From Hymenobacter lapidiphilus (GTDB taxonomy: Bacteria > Bacteroidota > Bacteroidia > Cytophagales > Hymenobacteraceae), in the NCBI RefSeq assembly GCF_003417065.2, contig NZ_QVLT01000016.1, positions 1 to 64,000 of the forward strand: DNA of 64,000 bases. Direction: 5' to 3'. Under the pieces are notes generated by a model. The model was not told where the DNA came from and did no database searches. It saw only the letters and a list, made by a program, of their open reading frames with translations. This document shows, piece by piece, positions 32,460 through 41,291 of this stretch. Numbering within the stretch: position 1 is the first letter of the stretch; every line of letters starts with the position of its first letter. The position numbers were made by a program, and so were the translations under genes.

Positions 32460-35087
32460 ATGACCATTCCTGCCTGCCCGCGTTCCTGTTATTCGCTACT
32501 GCCCCTGGGCCTGCTGCTGGCCGCCTGCGCCCGCGCGCCGCTGACGCCGGTGGCTACGCCTGTTACAGTGGCTGCCGCCGGCACCGCTGCCCCGGCCGTG
32601 GTGCCGGGCGTGAGTCGGGAGCTGGCCGATGACCGGGCCCGCCGGGTGTCGCGCCTGGGCTACGAACTACACCTGGATGTGCCCGCCGACCGGGCCGCCC
32701 CCATCGGAGCAACCGAAACGGTACGTTTCCACCTCACCGATGCTGGCCAGCCGCTGCAGCTTGATTTCAAGGAGCGGACCGCCAACCTGCACGCCCTGCG
32801 CGTGAACGGCCAGCCGGTGCCTATCGACCACCGCGCTGAGCATCTGGTGCTGCCCGCCGCCAGTCTGCGCCCGGGGGCCAATGCGGTGCAGATTGAGTTC
32901 GTGGCCGGCAACCAGAGCCTCAACCGCAACGACGACTACCTCTACACGCTGCTCGTGCCCGACCGTGCCCGCACCGTGTTCCCGGTGTTCGACCAGCCCA
33001 ACCTCAAGGCTGCCTTCACGCTCACGCTCACCCTGCCCGACGCTTGGCAGGCGCTGGCCAATGGCCCTTTGCAGGATTCGACCCGCGCAAACGGCCGCAA
33101 AACCTACCGCTTCGCGCCCTCCGATACCATCAGCACCTACCTATTCTCGTTCGCGGCGGGCCGGTTCTCGCACCTCGTGCGCAGTCCGGCGGGCCGCACT
33201 ATGCAGTTGCTGCACCGCGAAACCGATAAGAGCAAGCTGGCCCTGAGCCTAGACCCCATCTTCCAGATTCATGCCGACGCGCTTCAGTTTATGGAAGCCT
33301 ACACCGGCATCCCATATCCGTTTCAGAAGTTCGATTTCGTGGCTCTGCCCGATTTCCAGTACGGCGGCATGGAGCACGTCGGGGCCATCGATTACAAGGC
33401 CAGCTCGCTGTTTCTGGATGAAGGCGCGACCCAGGACCAGAAAATTGCCCGTTCCAACCTCATTGCCCACGAAACGGCCCACATGTGGTTCGGCGACCTG
33501 GTGACCATGCAGTGGTTCAACGACGTGTGGATGAAGGAGGTGTTTGCCAACTTCATGGCCGATAAAATCACCCAGGTGGCGCTGCCGGAGTCGAACTACG
33601 ACCTCAAGTTCGTTATCGACCATTACCCGGCCGCCTACGGCGTCGACCGCACCAGCGGGGCCAACCCCATCCGCCAGAACCTGGATAACCTCAGCGACGC
33701 GGGCTCGCTCTACGGGGGCATCATCTACCACAAAGCGCCCATTATGATGCGCCAGCTGGAGCGGCTGATGGGGGAGGAACCCTTCCGCGACGGGCTGCGC
33801 GCGTACCTGAAGCAGTACGCCCACGGCAACGCCACCTGGCCCGACCTCATCCGGCTGCTTGACGAACGGACGCCCGCTGATTTGCAGGCCTGGAACCAGG
33901 TGTGGGTGAACCAGCCCGGCCGCCCGGTATTCGACTACGACCTGCAAACCGCCAACGGCCGCATCAGCAGCCTGCGCCTGCGCCAGCAGGCCGAAGACGG
34001 CTCCGACCGTATCTGGCCCCAGTTTTTTGAGTTGCTGCTGGTGTACCCCAACGGCCGCACCCGCGAGCTGACCGTGAACCAGAACGCCCGCGAAGTGGCG
34101 GTGCCCGCCGCCGTGGGCGAGCTGGCCCCGGTGTTTATCCTGTTCAACTCCACGGGCCTGGGCTACGGCGTGTTCCCGGTTGATAAGCCGCTGCCGGCCG
34201 GACTGGCCGCTCTGCCCACGCCGGTGGCCCGGGCGGCGGCCTACGTGAACCTCTACGAAAATATGCTCAACGGCCGGGCTCTCGCGCCCGCCGAGCTGCT
34301 GGCCGTGGTGCGCCGCCAGCTGCCCCGCGAAACCGAGGAGCTCAACCTCAAGCTGCTCACCAACCAGCTGACCGACGTGTACTGGAAGCTGCTCGCGCCC
34401 GCCCGCCGCGCCGCTCTGGCCCCCGCGCTGGAAGCCGAATTATGGCAGGCCCTGGCGAAAAACCCCGCGCCCAACTCCAAGAAGCTGCTGTTCAAAGCCT
34501 ACCAGTTGGTGGCCCTGAGCCGGGCGGCCCAGGCGCGCCTCTACCGCATCTGGGACCAGCAGCAGGCCCCCGCGGGCGTGAAACTGACCGAGGACGACTA
34601 CACCAGCTTGGCCCTAGCGCTGGCCGTGCGCGACTACCCGGCCCCCACGCCTATTCTGGCCCGTCAGCTCACCCGCATCACCAACCCCGACCGCCGCAAG
34701 CGCATGGAGTTCATGCTGCCCGCCCTCTCGCCCGACCTGGCCACTCGCGACGCCTTCTTCGCCTCCCTGGCTGATGAAAAGAACCGCGAAAAGGAAGCCT
34801 GGGTGACGGCGGCGCTGGCCTACCTGCACCACCCGCTGCGGGCCGCCACCTCCGAAAAATATCTGCCCCAGAGCCTGGCGCTGCTGGAAGAAATCCAGCA
34901 GACCGGCGACATTTTCTTTCCCTATTACTGGCTCCAAGCCACGCTCAGCAACTACCAGACGCCTACCGCCGCCCGCACCGTCCGCGACTTCCTCACGGCC
35001 CACCCCAGCTATAATCCCCAGCTCCGCGCCAAGCTTTTGCAGGCTGCCGATGATGTGTTCCGGGCTGAGAAGTTGGTGAAGGAGTGA
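32460..35087 (+). CDS. M1 family aminopeptidase lipoprotein
   Basis: The 875-residue protein starts at ATG 32460 with a lipoprotein signal (LLPLGLLLAAC). The M1 fold is clear: the exopeptidase motif is GGMEH (about 301) in place of the common GAMEN, and the zinc motif HETAH (about 337-341) is followed 18 residues later by the third ligand Glu in KEVFANFM. A conserved Tyr region lies at SLYGGIIYHKAP. The long C-terminal part is the helical ERAP1-like domain. It should cleave N-terminal residues from peptides in the periplasm or at the cell surface. A longer upstream in-frame start lies in the family D repeat and is not used. Confidence 0.93.
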   Translation: MTIPACPRSCYSLLPLGLLLAACARAPLTPVATPVTVAAAGTAAPAVVPGVSRELADDRARRVSRLGYELHLDVPADRAAPIGATETVRFHLTDAGQPLQLDFKERTANLHALRVNGQPVPIDHRAEHLVLPAASLRPGANAVQIEFVAGNQSLNRNDDYLYTLLVPDRARTVFPVFDQPNLKAAFTLTLTLPDAWQALANGPLQDSTRANGRKTYRFAPSDTISTYLFSFAAGRFSHLVRSPAGRTMQLLHRETDKSKLALSLDPIFQIHADALQFMEAYTGIPYPFQKFDFVALPDFQYGGMEHVGAIDYKASSLFLDEGATQDQKIARSNLIAHETAHMWFGDLVTMQWFNDVWMKEVFANFMADKITQVALPESNYDLKFVIDHYPAAYGVDRTSGANPIRQNLDNLSDAGSLYGGIIYHKAPIMMRQLERLMGEEPFRDGLRAYLKQYAHGNATWPDLIRLLDERTPADLQAWNQVWVNQPGRPVFDYDLQTANGRISSLRLRQQAEDGSDRIWPQFFELLLVYPNGRTRELTVNQNAREVAVPAAVGELAPVFILFNSTGLGYGVFPVDKPLPAGLAALPTPVARAAAYVNLYENMLNGRALAPAELLAVVRRQLPRETEELNLKLLTNQLTDVYWKLLAPARRAALAPALEAELWQALAKNPAPNSKKLLFKAYQLVALSRAAQARLYRIWDQQQAPAGVKLTEDDYTSLALALAVRDYPAPTPILARQLTRITNPDRRKRMEFMLPALSPDLATRDAFFASLADEKNREKEAWVTAALAYLHHPLRAATSEKYLPQSLALLEEIQQTGDIFFPYYWLQATLSNYQTPTAARTVRDFLTAHPSYNPQLRAKLLQAADDVFRAEKLVKE

Positions 35088-35235
35088 ATTGGTAATTAGA
35101 ACAAAAAGTACGTCATGCTGAGCGGAGCTGAAGCATCTCTACCGCTTCGTTGCAACGATTGGATTACTACTGCGGTAGAGATGCTTCGGCTCCGCTCAGC
35201 ATGACGTTCTTTTTACTGGCAACTGGCAACTCACC
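35087..35235. repeat. Family C palindromic repeat, copy 1, with heptanucleotide flanks; bidirectional terminator
   Basis: Arms (35104-35145 and 35172-35213) share TCATGCTGAGCGGAGC followed by GAAGCATCTCTACCGC, and each is bordered by an A/T-run (AAAAAG outside the left arm, CTTTTT outside the right). This gives a hairpin with T-runs in both directions between two convergent genes, an ideal bidirectional terminator. Outside the arms are 7-base units (AATTGGT, AATTAGA on the left; ACTGGCA, ACTGGCA, ACTCACC on the right). Confidence 0.85.
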
Positions 35236-35243
35236 AACCGCAG

Positions 35244-35828
35244 CTAGTTGCGCCGCTGGGCTGGCTGGGCGCTTAGTTGGCCACGTAGCTTCAGCACGTA
35301 GGCCAGCAGGGCGGCGGCGAGGAGGGCCAAGGTGGCGGCCAGCACTTCGCGGCTGGTGCGGGCGCCGGTGGCGGCGTCGGCGGTGGCCTGCAGGTCGCGC
35401 ATTTTTTTGGCCTGCTGCCGCTCGCGCTCCTGCAGGTTCTGCACCTGATTTTCGAGGTCGTAGAAGCGCTGCTGAGTGCTGCTGCGGTCGGTTTGGGCCA
35501 CGGTTATCTGCTGCTTTGCCTGCTGGTTTTCGGCCGCTACGGCGGCCTTGCTGCGCAGCGTAGCTGCCTGCACGGCCTGGATTAGCTCGGTGTCTTTGCG
35601 GATGATGCCCTTGAGCGCGTCGACCACTTCCTGCAGGTCCTTTTTGCTGGGCTTGTTGGCCAGAAAGGCGTTGCGCTGGCCATTGGCGGCCTCGTACTGG
35701 CTTACCAGCTGCTGGCGCTCGGCAATGAGGCGCGGAATGGCGGGGTCGGCGGGGGTGGGCGTTTGGGCAAGGGCTGAACCAGCGGTGGAGCAGACGAGCA
35801 GGAGGCAGGGCAGGAGGTGCTTAATCAT
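35244..35828 (-). CDS. Secreted coiled-coil protein with C-terminal membrane anchor
   Basis: A 194-residue protein I cannot assign to a named family. It has a signal peptide (MIKHLLPCLLLVCSTAGSALAQ), then about 120 residues of predicted helix rich in Gln, Glu, Lys and Ala with heptad-like spacing (LENQVQNLQERERQQAKKMR), and one hydrophobic segment near the end (VLAATLALLAAALLAYVL) followed by a short basic tail. This suggests a periplasmic coiled coil anchored at its C-terminus. Upstream there is CATCTTTG close to the ATG, a near match to the -7 element, so the leader may be very short. Function is unknown. Confidence 0.75.
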   Translation of the reverse strand: MIKHLLPCLLLVCSTAGSALAQTPTPADPAIPRLIAERQQLVSQYEAANGQRNAFLANKPSKKDLQEVVDALKGIIRKDTELIQAVQAATLRSKAAVAAENQQAKQQITVAQTDRSSTQQRFYDLENQVQNLQERERQQAKKMRDLQATADAATGARTSREVLAATLALLAAALLAYVLKLRGQLSAQPAQRRN

Positions 35829-35873
35829 GGGGCAAAGATGGCAGGTTGCCGCACTTAGCGGCGAACTGTGCGC

Positions 35874-36335
35874 TTACGGCCGGTATTGCCACCGCGTTAT
35901 CCGGTGGTCCTGCTCCACGACCATGTAGGGCGAATTGGCCTCCTTGCGTACTCGGGCCCCCTTTTGCAGATAATAGGCCAGCGTGTTGTAGTAGGTATAG
36001 CCGGACGAATCACCCGTTGCGAGAATAAAGTCCAGACTATCGGCCGTTATCAGGTGCCTGGTGGCCGAGTCGGCTGGCTCGAACGACCAGAGGTCGTAAC
36101 GGACCGATTCGTCGTTGTTCAGGTACCAGTTGAAATGCTGGCGGTTCACGTCGCACTTGGTTACCTGCCCCTCAAGCGCCATTTCGCGGTCTACCGTCAC
36201 CAAGTCGAGGCCAAAAAAACTATAGAAAAACAAGCCCATCATAACCGGGACCAAGATAACCTGCAGTAGCTGGAAGCCAAAACGTAAAATCTTGCGGAGT
36301 GCGGCTTTTTGGCGGAGGCGGGCGCGGGCTGACAT
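35874..36335 (-). CDS. Hypothetical membrane-anchored protein
   Basis: A 153-residue protein of unknown function starting MSARARLRQKAALRK at 36335. The basic N-terminus precedes a single hydrophobic segment (LLQVILVPVMMGLFFYSFFG, about 22-41), and the remaining 110 residues are hydrophilic and Tyr/Asp-rich (NWYLNNDESVRYDLWSF; SSGYTYYNTLAYYLQKG). The topology suggests a small extracytoplasmic domain on a signal anchor. It lies between the coiled-coil protein and mrp, all on the minus strand, with a hairpin separating it from mrp. An upstream start at 36386 would begin inside that hairpin and is less likely. Confidence 0.7.
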   Translation of the reverse strand: MSARARLRQKAALRKILRFGFQLLQVILVPVMMGLFFYSFFGLDLVTVDREMALEGQVTKCDVNRQHFNWYLNNDESVRYDLWSFEPADSATRHLITADSLDFILATGDSSGYTYYNTLAYYLQKGARVRKEANSPYMVVEQDHRITRWQYRP

Positions 36336-36386
36336 GGGGCGAAGAATAACGTTCTGGTATCGTTTCCTGCGGAGGAGCGCATACAT

Positions 36387-36442
36387 AAACCGCGAAGGTC
36401 CGCAGAGTCGTTCTTAAACAGCTCTGCGGACCTCCGCGGTTT
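36387..36442 (-). terminator. Long hairpin after mrp (family E type)
   Basis: A 21-base stem with one mismatch (AAACCGCGAAGGTCCGCAGAG against its partner at 36422-36442) and a 14-base loop lies 35 bases after the mrp stop. A related single arm occurs at 10022-10040 (CGCAGAGGTTCGCGGAG), so this may be another dispersed repeat that serves as a terminator. Confidence 0.6.
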
Positions 36443-36477
36443 CGCTTCTGCCTCTGCAGGAAAGCGGCTAAGAAAAC

Positions 36478-37581
36478 CTACCGGTTCATCTCTACAATAT
36501 TGGTTTTGGGGGCCACGGCGTTGCGGATGCTTACCTGGCGGGCCACCTCCTCGGCCAGCTGCCCGAATACAACGGCGGCCGGCGTGTCTTTCTGCAGAAT
36601 GACGGGCGTGCCCTGGTCGCCGTTTTCGCGGATGCTCTGCACCAGCGGAATGTGGCCCAGCAGCGGTATTTCGTGCTTGTCGGCTAGGCTTTGGCCGCCG
36701 CCTTCACCGAAGAGAAAATACTTGTTGTCGGGTAGCTCGGCGGGCGTGAACCAGGCCATGTTCTCAATTACGCCCAGTATCGGTACATTGATTTGCGGCA
36801 GCCGGAACATCTGCAGGCCCTTCTCGGCATCGGCCAGCGCCACTTTCTGGGGCGTGGTCACGATAACGGCGCCGGTCACGGGCACGGTCTGCACCATGGT
36901 CAGGTGAATGTCGGAGGTTCCGGGGGGCATATCGAGCAGCAGGTAGTCCAGCTCGCCCCAATCAACCTCCGTGATGAATTGCTTGAGGGCCGAGGAAGCC
37001 ATCGGGCCGCGCCACACAATGGCCGACTCGGCCGGAGCCAGGAAGCCGATGCTCATCAGTTTCACGCCGTGGGCCTCGATGGGCTGGATGCGGTTCTTGC
37101 CGTCTTCACCCTGAAAAATGTGTGGCCGGGCGCTTTCTACCCCGAACATGAGCGGCATGCTGGGGCCGGAAATATCGGCGTCGATGAGGCCCACGCGGGC
37201 GCCGGTTTGGGCCAGGGCAATGGCCAGGTTAGCCGTAACCGTGCTTTTGCCCACACCGCCCTTGCCCGAAGCCACGGCAATAATGTTCTTCACGCCGGGC
37301 AGAATATCGCGGTTCTGGCGCATGGTCGTCACCCGCGAAGTCATCACGATGACCACCTCCGCGTCCTTGTCGACCATGGTATGAATGGCCCGCTCGCAGG
37401 CGTCGTGGATGAGCTGCTTGAGCGGGCAGGCGGGCGTAGTGAGCACGACGGTGAACGAGACGGTGCGGCCATCGATGGCCACGTCCTCAATCATGTTGAG
37501 CGTCACGAGGTCCTGGCCCAGATCGGGCTCCTCAACGTAGCTGAGGGCTTTCAGGACGGCTTCTTTGGTGATAGTGGCCAT
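36478..37581 (-). CDS. mrp: Mrp/NBP35-family iron-sulfur carrier ATPase
   Basis: A 367-residue protein starting MATITKEAVLKALSYVEEP. Residues 1-90 form the DUF59/MIP18-like domain; then comes the deviant Walker A motif ASGKGGVGKSTVTANLA (about 106-122), GLIDADISGPS and LLLDMPPGTSD. The C-terminal CxxC of many Mrp proteins is replaced by AWFTPAELPDNKYFLFG, a form I associate with Bacteroidota. Family members bind and transfer Fe-S clusters to apoproteins in the cytoplasm. The gene is divergent from dnaG. A TATCTTTG -7 element lies 29-36 bases upstream of the ATG. The longer start at 37638 would fall before this promoter and is rejected. Confidence 0.92.
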   Translation of the reverse strand: MATITKEAVLKALSYVEEPDLGQDLVTLNMIEDVAIDGRTVSFTVVLTTPACPLKQLIHDACERAIHTMVDKDAEVVIVMTSRVTTMRQNRDILPGVKNIIAVASGKGGVGKSTVTANLAIALAQTGARVGLIDADISGPSMPLMFGVESARPHIFQGEDGKNRIQPIEAHGVKLMSIGFLAPAESAIVWRGPMASSALKQFITEVDWGELDYLLLDMPPGTSDIHLTMVQTVPVTGAVIVTTPQKVALADAEKGLQMFRLPQINVPILGVIENMAWFTPAELPDNKYFLFGEGGGQSLADKHEIPLLGHIPLVQSIRENGDQGTPVILQKDTPAAVVFGQLAEEVARQVSIRNAVAPKTNIVEMNR

Positions 37582-37609
37582 AGGGTTGCTGCGGGTAGGT
37601 AACGAAGTG

Positions 37610-37617
37610 CAAAGATA
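37610..37617 (-). promoter_or_regulatory. -7 promoter element of mrp
   Basis: Minus-strand TATCTTTG is an exact match to TAnnTTTG, 29 bases before the mrp ATG. The family C palindrome begins 16 bases further upstream, so the usual -33 position falls within the palindrome. Confidence 0.5.
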
Positions 37618-37632
37618 ACCCGGAAATACGCT

Positions 37633-37721
37633 TGTCATCCTGAGCAGCGCGAAGGACCTATCCGGAGGCTATATCCAATGATTGGCTTCTCTATAGGTCC
37701 TTCGCGCTGCTCATGATGACA
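37633..37721. repeat. Family C-related palindrome between divergent mrp and dnaG
   Basis: Arms TGTCATCCTGAGCAGCGCGA and its partner (one clear mismatch) continue with AGGACCTAT and enclose a spacer of about 30 bases. The outer TCATCCTGAGC matches the start of the other family C copies (TCATGCTGAGC). It lies in a divergent promoter region, 52 bases from mrp and 39 bases from dnaG, so it is not a terminator for either gene. Confidence 0.8.
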
Positions 37722-37725
37722 GTAG

Positions 37726-37752
37726 TTGCCAGCCGCTCAAAGGTTACCTTTG
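37726..37752 (+). promoter_or_regulatory. Promoter of dnaG
   Basis: TTG (37726-37728) and TACCTTTG (37745-37752) are separated by 16 bases and resemble the Bacteroidota -33/-7 pair. The -7 element ends 7 bases before the dnaG ATG, so transcription would begin at or within a few bases of the start codon, giving a leaderless or nearly leaderless message. Confidence 0.55.
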
Positions 37753-37759
37753 CCCACCT

Positions 37760-39823
37760 ATGGCCCGCATCCCCAAAGAAACCGTCGACCAAATTATCCA
37801 CCACGCCGATATTGTGGAGGTAGTGGGCGACTTCGTGAGCCTCAAGAAGAAGGGCCAGAATATGTGGGCCTGCTGCCCGTTTCACCACGAGAAGTCGCCG
37901 AGCTTTTCGGTGGCGCCGGCCAAGGGGCTGTACAAGTGCTTCGGCTGCGGCAAGGCCGGCGGGGTGGTGCAGTTTATCATGGATATTGAGGGTACCAGCT
38001 ACGTGGAAGCCCTGAAATACCTGGCCAAAAAGTACGGCATCGACGTTCAGGAGGAGGAAAAGACCCCCGAGCAGCAGCTGGCCCAGAACGAAAAGGACTC
38101 CCAGTTTATCGTCTCCAACTGGGCCAAGGACCACTACCACCGGCTGCTGGAGCACGACGACGAGGGCCAGAGCGTGGGCTGGAGCTACCTGCGCCAGCGC
38201 GGCCTCAACCAGACCACCATTGCCACCTTCGAACTGGGCTACTCGCTCGACCAATGGGATAACCTGCTTAAATCGGCCACGACCGCGGGCTACGAGCAGA
38301 AATACCTGGAGAAAACCGGCCTTGTAGTAGTCAAGGAGGACGACAACGGCCAGGATACCGGCCGGCGCTACGACCGGTTCCGGGGCCGGGTGATGTTCCC
38401 GATCCATAATGTATCGGGTCGCGTGATTGGCTTTGGGGCGCGCACGCTCAAGCCCCACGACAAAACGGCCAAGTACCTCAACTCGCCCGAATCGGAGATT
38501 TACCACAAATCCGATGTGTTGTACGGGCTCTATCAGGCCCGACAGGCCGTGCGGAGCGAGGAGCAGTGCTATCTGGTGGAAGGCTACCTCGACGTGCTGA
38601 GCCTGCACCAGGGCGGCGTGAAGAACGTGGTGTCGACTTCCGGTACCTCGCTCACCGACGGCCAAATCCGGCTCGTGAAGCGCTACACCGACAACGTGAC
38701 GGTGCTCTACGACGGCGACGCGGCCGGTATCCGGGCCTCGCTGCGCGGCATTGATATGCTGCTTGAAGGTGGCCTGAACGTGCGCGTGGTGCTGTTTCCG
38801 GACGGCGAAGACCCGGATTCCTACATCCGCAAAGTCGGCGACCAGCGCTTTAAGGACTACCTCGAAACGGCCAGCCAGGACTTCATCCAGTTCAAGACCG
38901 ACCTGGTGAGCCGCGAGGCCGCCCACGACCCGGTGAAGAAGGCCGAGGCCATCCGCGAAGTACTCCAGAGCATCACCAAAGTGCCCGACCCTATTAAGCG
39001 GCAGGTGTTTCTGCAGCAGACTTCGCAAACGTTCGGCATTGATGAGCAGGTCATCATCAGCGAATACAACAAGCTGGCCCGCCAGAGTGCTCCCAAACCC
39101 GGCACCAGCGGCGGCAACACCAGCAGCGGCGGTGGGAGCGGGGCCGGCTTCCAGCCCGAAACCCGCAACCAGCCGCCCCGCCCCAGCCGCCAACTCAGCC
39201 CCGAAGAGGAGGCCGAAGCCCTCATGTACGGCGCTTCGCCCGAGGATTTGGCCGGCGGTGGCGCGGGCGGGGCCACCGACGACATGGAGCCCGTGCCCGA
39301 TGTGCTGGAGCGTTGCGAGCGGGAAGTGGTGCGGCTGCTGCTGCTGTACTCGGCCCAACCGCTGGCCCCCGAGGTGAGCGTGGCCCAGTACCTGCTGGAG
39401 CAGCTCGACGACACGACTTTCAAAACCAGTATTTACGCCGATATGCTGCACCTGTGCCGCGAGGAGCTCAACCAGGGCCGCTGGCCCGAGGTGCGCACGC
39501 TCATCCAGCACGGCCGCTCCGATATCCGGAGCGCGGTGGCCGAGCTGGCCACCGAGAAATATGAGCTAAGCCCCAACTGGACCACCCACCAGATTCATGT
39601 GCCCCGCGAGCTCGACGTGCTGCAGCCGGCCTGCGACAACGCCATTCTGCGCCTCAATAAAGTGAACGTGGAGCGCGAACTGGCCGTGCGCCTCGAAGCC
39701 CTGCGCAACCCCACCGATGACGCCGAAATGATGGAAAACCTGCAAACCATTCATCTGCTGAAGCAGATGGACAATCAGCTGGCCAATATGCTGGGCACCG
39801 TCATTCCGCGCCTGAACGGGTAG
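37760..39823 (+). CDS. dnaG: DNA primase
   Basis: A 687-residue replicative primase starting MARIPKETVDQIIHHADIVE. The CHC2 zinc finger is Cys39, His42, Cys60, Cys63 (CPFHHEKSPSF and CFGCGKAGG). The RNA polymerase domain follows with RFRGRVMFPIHN and GFGARTL. The TOPRIM region has YLVEGYLDVLSLHQ (about 270) and VLYDGDAAG (about 316). After about residue 440 a Gly/Ser/Pro-rich linker leads to a C-terminal helical domain expected to contact DnaB helicase. It makes RNA primers at the replication fork. Length is slightly above the usual 600-650 because of the linker. It stands alone, divergent from mrp. Confidence 0.97.
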   Translation: MARIPKETVDQIIHHADIVEVVGDFVSLKKKGQNMWACCPFHHEKSPSFSVAPAKGLYKCFGCGKAGGVVQFIMDIEGTSYVEALKYLAKKYGIDVQEEEKTPEQQLAQNEKDSQFIVSNWAKDHYHRLLEHDDEGQSVGWSYLRQRGLNQTTIATFELGYSLDQWDNLLKSATTAGYEQKYLEKTGLVVVKEDDNGQDTGRRYDRFRGRVMFPIHNVSGRVIGFGARTLKPHDKTAKYLNSPESEIYHKSDVLYGLYQARQAVRSEEQCYLVEGYLDVLSLHQGGVKNVVSTSGTSLTDGQIRLVKRYTDNVTVLYDGDAAGIRASLRGIDMLLEGGLNVRVVLFPDGEDPDSYIRKVGDQRFKDYLETASQDFIQFKTDLVSREAAHDPVKKAEAIREVLQSITKVPDPIKRQVFLQQTSQTFGIDEQVIISEYNKLARQSAPKPGTSGGNTSSGGGSGAGFQPETRNQPPRPSRQLSPEEEAEALMYGASPEDLAGGGAGGATDDMEPVPDVLERCEREVVRLLLLYSAQPLAPEVSVAQYLLEQLDDTTFKTSIYADMLHLCREELNQGRWPEVRTLIQHGRSDIRSAVAELATEKYELSPNWTTHQIHVPRELDVLQPACDNAILRLNKVNVERELAVRLEALRNPTDDAEMMENLQTIHLLKQMDNQLANMLGTVIPRLNG

Positions 39824-40031
39824 GGCAAGCGGACGCCAGATCAAGCATGACCGCCTTTTTGGTTAAGTGTTCACATGCTCTCGGGCGAAGCTGGGGCGTC
39901 GCCCTACGTTTGCGCTACGGCCGTTCCATCCTTGCCATTGCGCCCGAGCCTGTCGTTCTTGCGGCCCCGCCACCAACTCCCGCAAAAATCGGCTGCTCCA
40001 TCCGCTGGCACACCGAGCAATCCAACTCGAA
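39824..40031 (+). other. Intergenic region after dnaG
   Basis: The gap from dnaG to the channel gene (248 bases in all) shows no clear terminator or gene. The only structure is the heptanucleotide tract at its end. Confidence 0.4.
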
Positions 40032-40066
40032 AGCTAACAGCTAATAGCTGTCAGCTAAAAGCTTAA
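40032..40066 (+). repeat. Heptanucleotide tract upstream of the channel gene
   Basis: Five perfect-register 7-base units (AGCTAAC, AGCTAAT, AGCTGTC, AGCTAAA, AGCTTAA) end 5 bases before the channel ATG. All begin AGCT. This is the clearest of several 7-base-period tracts in the window. Confidence 0.65.
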
Positions 40067-40071
40067 AAAGA

Positions 40072-41157
40072 ATGCCTCCCATTATCAAGCCTCCCCGGCC
40101 CGGCCTAGTACATTACCTGCGGGATATCTGGCAGCGCTTTAACCTGAGCCGCTTCGTGGGGGCACTGGCCCTCACGGGCTCGGGGCTGGCTACGGGCATC
40201 ATCGGGTTTATGTGGATTGAGAAATTCTCGTTTCTCGATGCCCTGTACATGACCATGATTACCGTCTCGACGGTGGGCTACCAGGAGGTACACCCGCTGT
40301 CGGTGGCGGGCAGGCTGTTCGTGTCGATTTATATTTTCTTCAACCTGCTGATTCTGGCCTACCTGCTGTCGGTGCTGAGCACGTACATCTTCGAAGGCGG
40401 GCTGCGTACGATGTTTACCATGCTTAAAAACGACCAGCAAATCCGCCGCTATTCCGACCACGTGATTGTCTGCGGCTTCGGCCGCAACGGCCGCAAAGCC
40501 TATCTGGAACTACGGGCCAGCGGGGCCGATGTGGTGGTGGTGGAGCTGGATGAGGCCGTCATCAACGAGTACGTGGCCGACGAGGCTGACCAGAACGAGA
40601 GCGTGTCGGTGGTGCGCGGCGACGCCACGCTCGACGACACGCTGCGGGCGGCCGGGGTCGAGCGGGCCCGCGCCCTCATTACAGCCCTGCCCAAAGACGC
40701 CGACAATGTGTTTGTGGCCCTCACAGCCCGCGAGCTGGCCCCCAACATCACCATCGTGGCCCGCGCCAGCCTCAAAAGCTCCGAAACCAAGCTGCTACGG
40801 GCCGGGGCCAACTCGGTGGTGATGCCCGACGAAATCGGGGGCTCCCACATGGCCAATCTCATCATGCGCCCCGAGGTCATCCGGTTCCTGGACATGATTT
40901 CGGGCTTGGGGCCGCACCGGTTGCGGCTGGAAGAAATGCGCGCCGAGGAGCTGCGGCCCGAGCTGCGGGGGCAGAGCATCCGCCAGCTCGACGTGCGCTC
41001 CCGCACCGGCACCACCGTTATCGGCCTGCGCCACCAGTCGGGCGAGTTTACCATCAGCCCCGCCGCCGACCTCGTGCCCGGTACCGGCGACGTGCTGCTG
41101 TTTCTGGGCACCGAGGAGCAGATTGTGAAGCTGCTGGATACGTTCCAGCAGGCGTAG
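40072..41157 (+). CDS. Potassium channel with RCK (TrkA-N/TrkA-C) domains
   Basis: The 361-residue protein has two membrane segments (FVGALALTGSGLATGIIGFM, and LFVSIYIFFNLLILAYLLSV) around a pore loop TVSTVGYQEVHPLS. The canonical filter TVGYG is TVGYQ here. A TrkA-N domain follows (VIVCGFGRNGRKAYLELRA, with the dinucleotide motif GFGRNG near 131, and VVVVELDE), then a TrkA-C domain that ends the protein. The family gates K+ flux in response to nucleotide or Ca2+ binding at the cytoplasmic ring. The Gln in the filter may alter selectivity. It starts directly after a heptanucleotide tract. Confidence 0.88.
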   Translation: MPPIIKPPRPGLVHYLRDIWQRFNLSRFVGALALTGSGLATGIIGFMWIEKFSFLDALYMTMITVSTVGYQEVHPLSVAGRLFVSIYIFFNLLILAYLLSVLSTYIFEGGLRTMFTMLKNDQQIRRYSDHVIVCGFGRNGRKAYLELRASGADVVVVELDEAVINEYVADEADQNESVSVVRGDATLDDTLRAAGVERARALITALPKDADNVFVALTARELAPNITIVARASLKSSETKLLRAGANSVVMPDEIGGSHMANLIMRPEVIRFLDMISGLGPHRLRLEEMRAEELRPELRGQSIRQLDVRSRTGTTVIGLRHQSGEFTISPAADLVPGTGDVLLFLGTEEQIVKLLDTFQQA

Positions 41158-41291
41158 CTCTTCAGCTGCCAGAACGCAACGTGATTCTTCGCCGCCGCTT
41201 GATTCGCGGGATGCGCTAAATGATGTTTCCTCCGGCAACTCACAACTGATGCCGTATCTTCGCGGGGCCCTATCAGCCCGCCGCTTTCCTC

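Noticed and set aside
37691..39511. 606-codon minus-strand frame opposite dnaG
   Set aside because: It is the antisense of a strongly conserved primase and has no recognisable domain.
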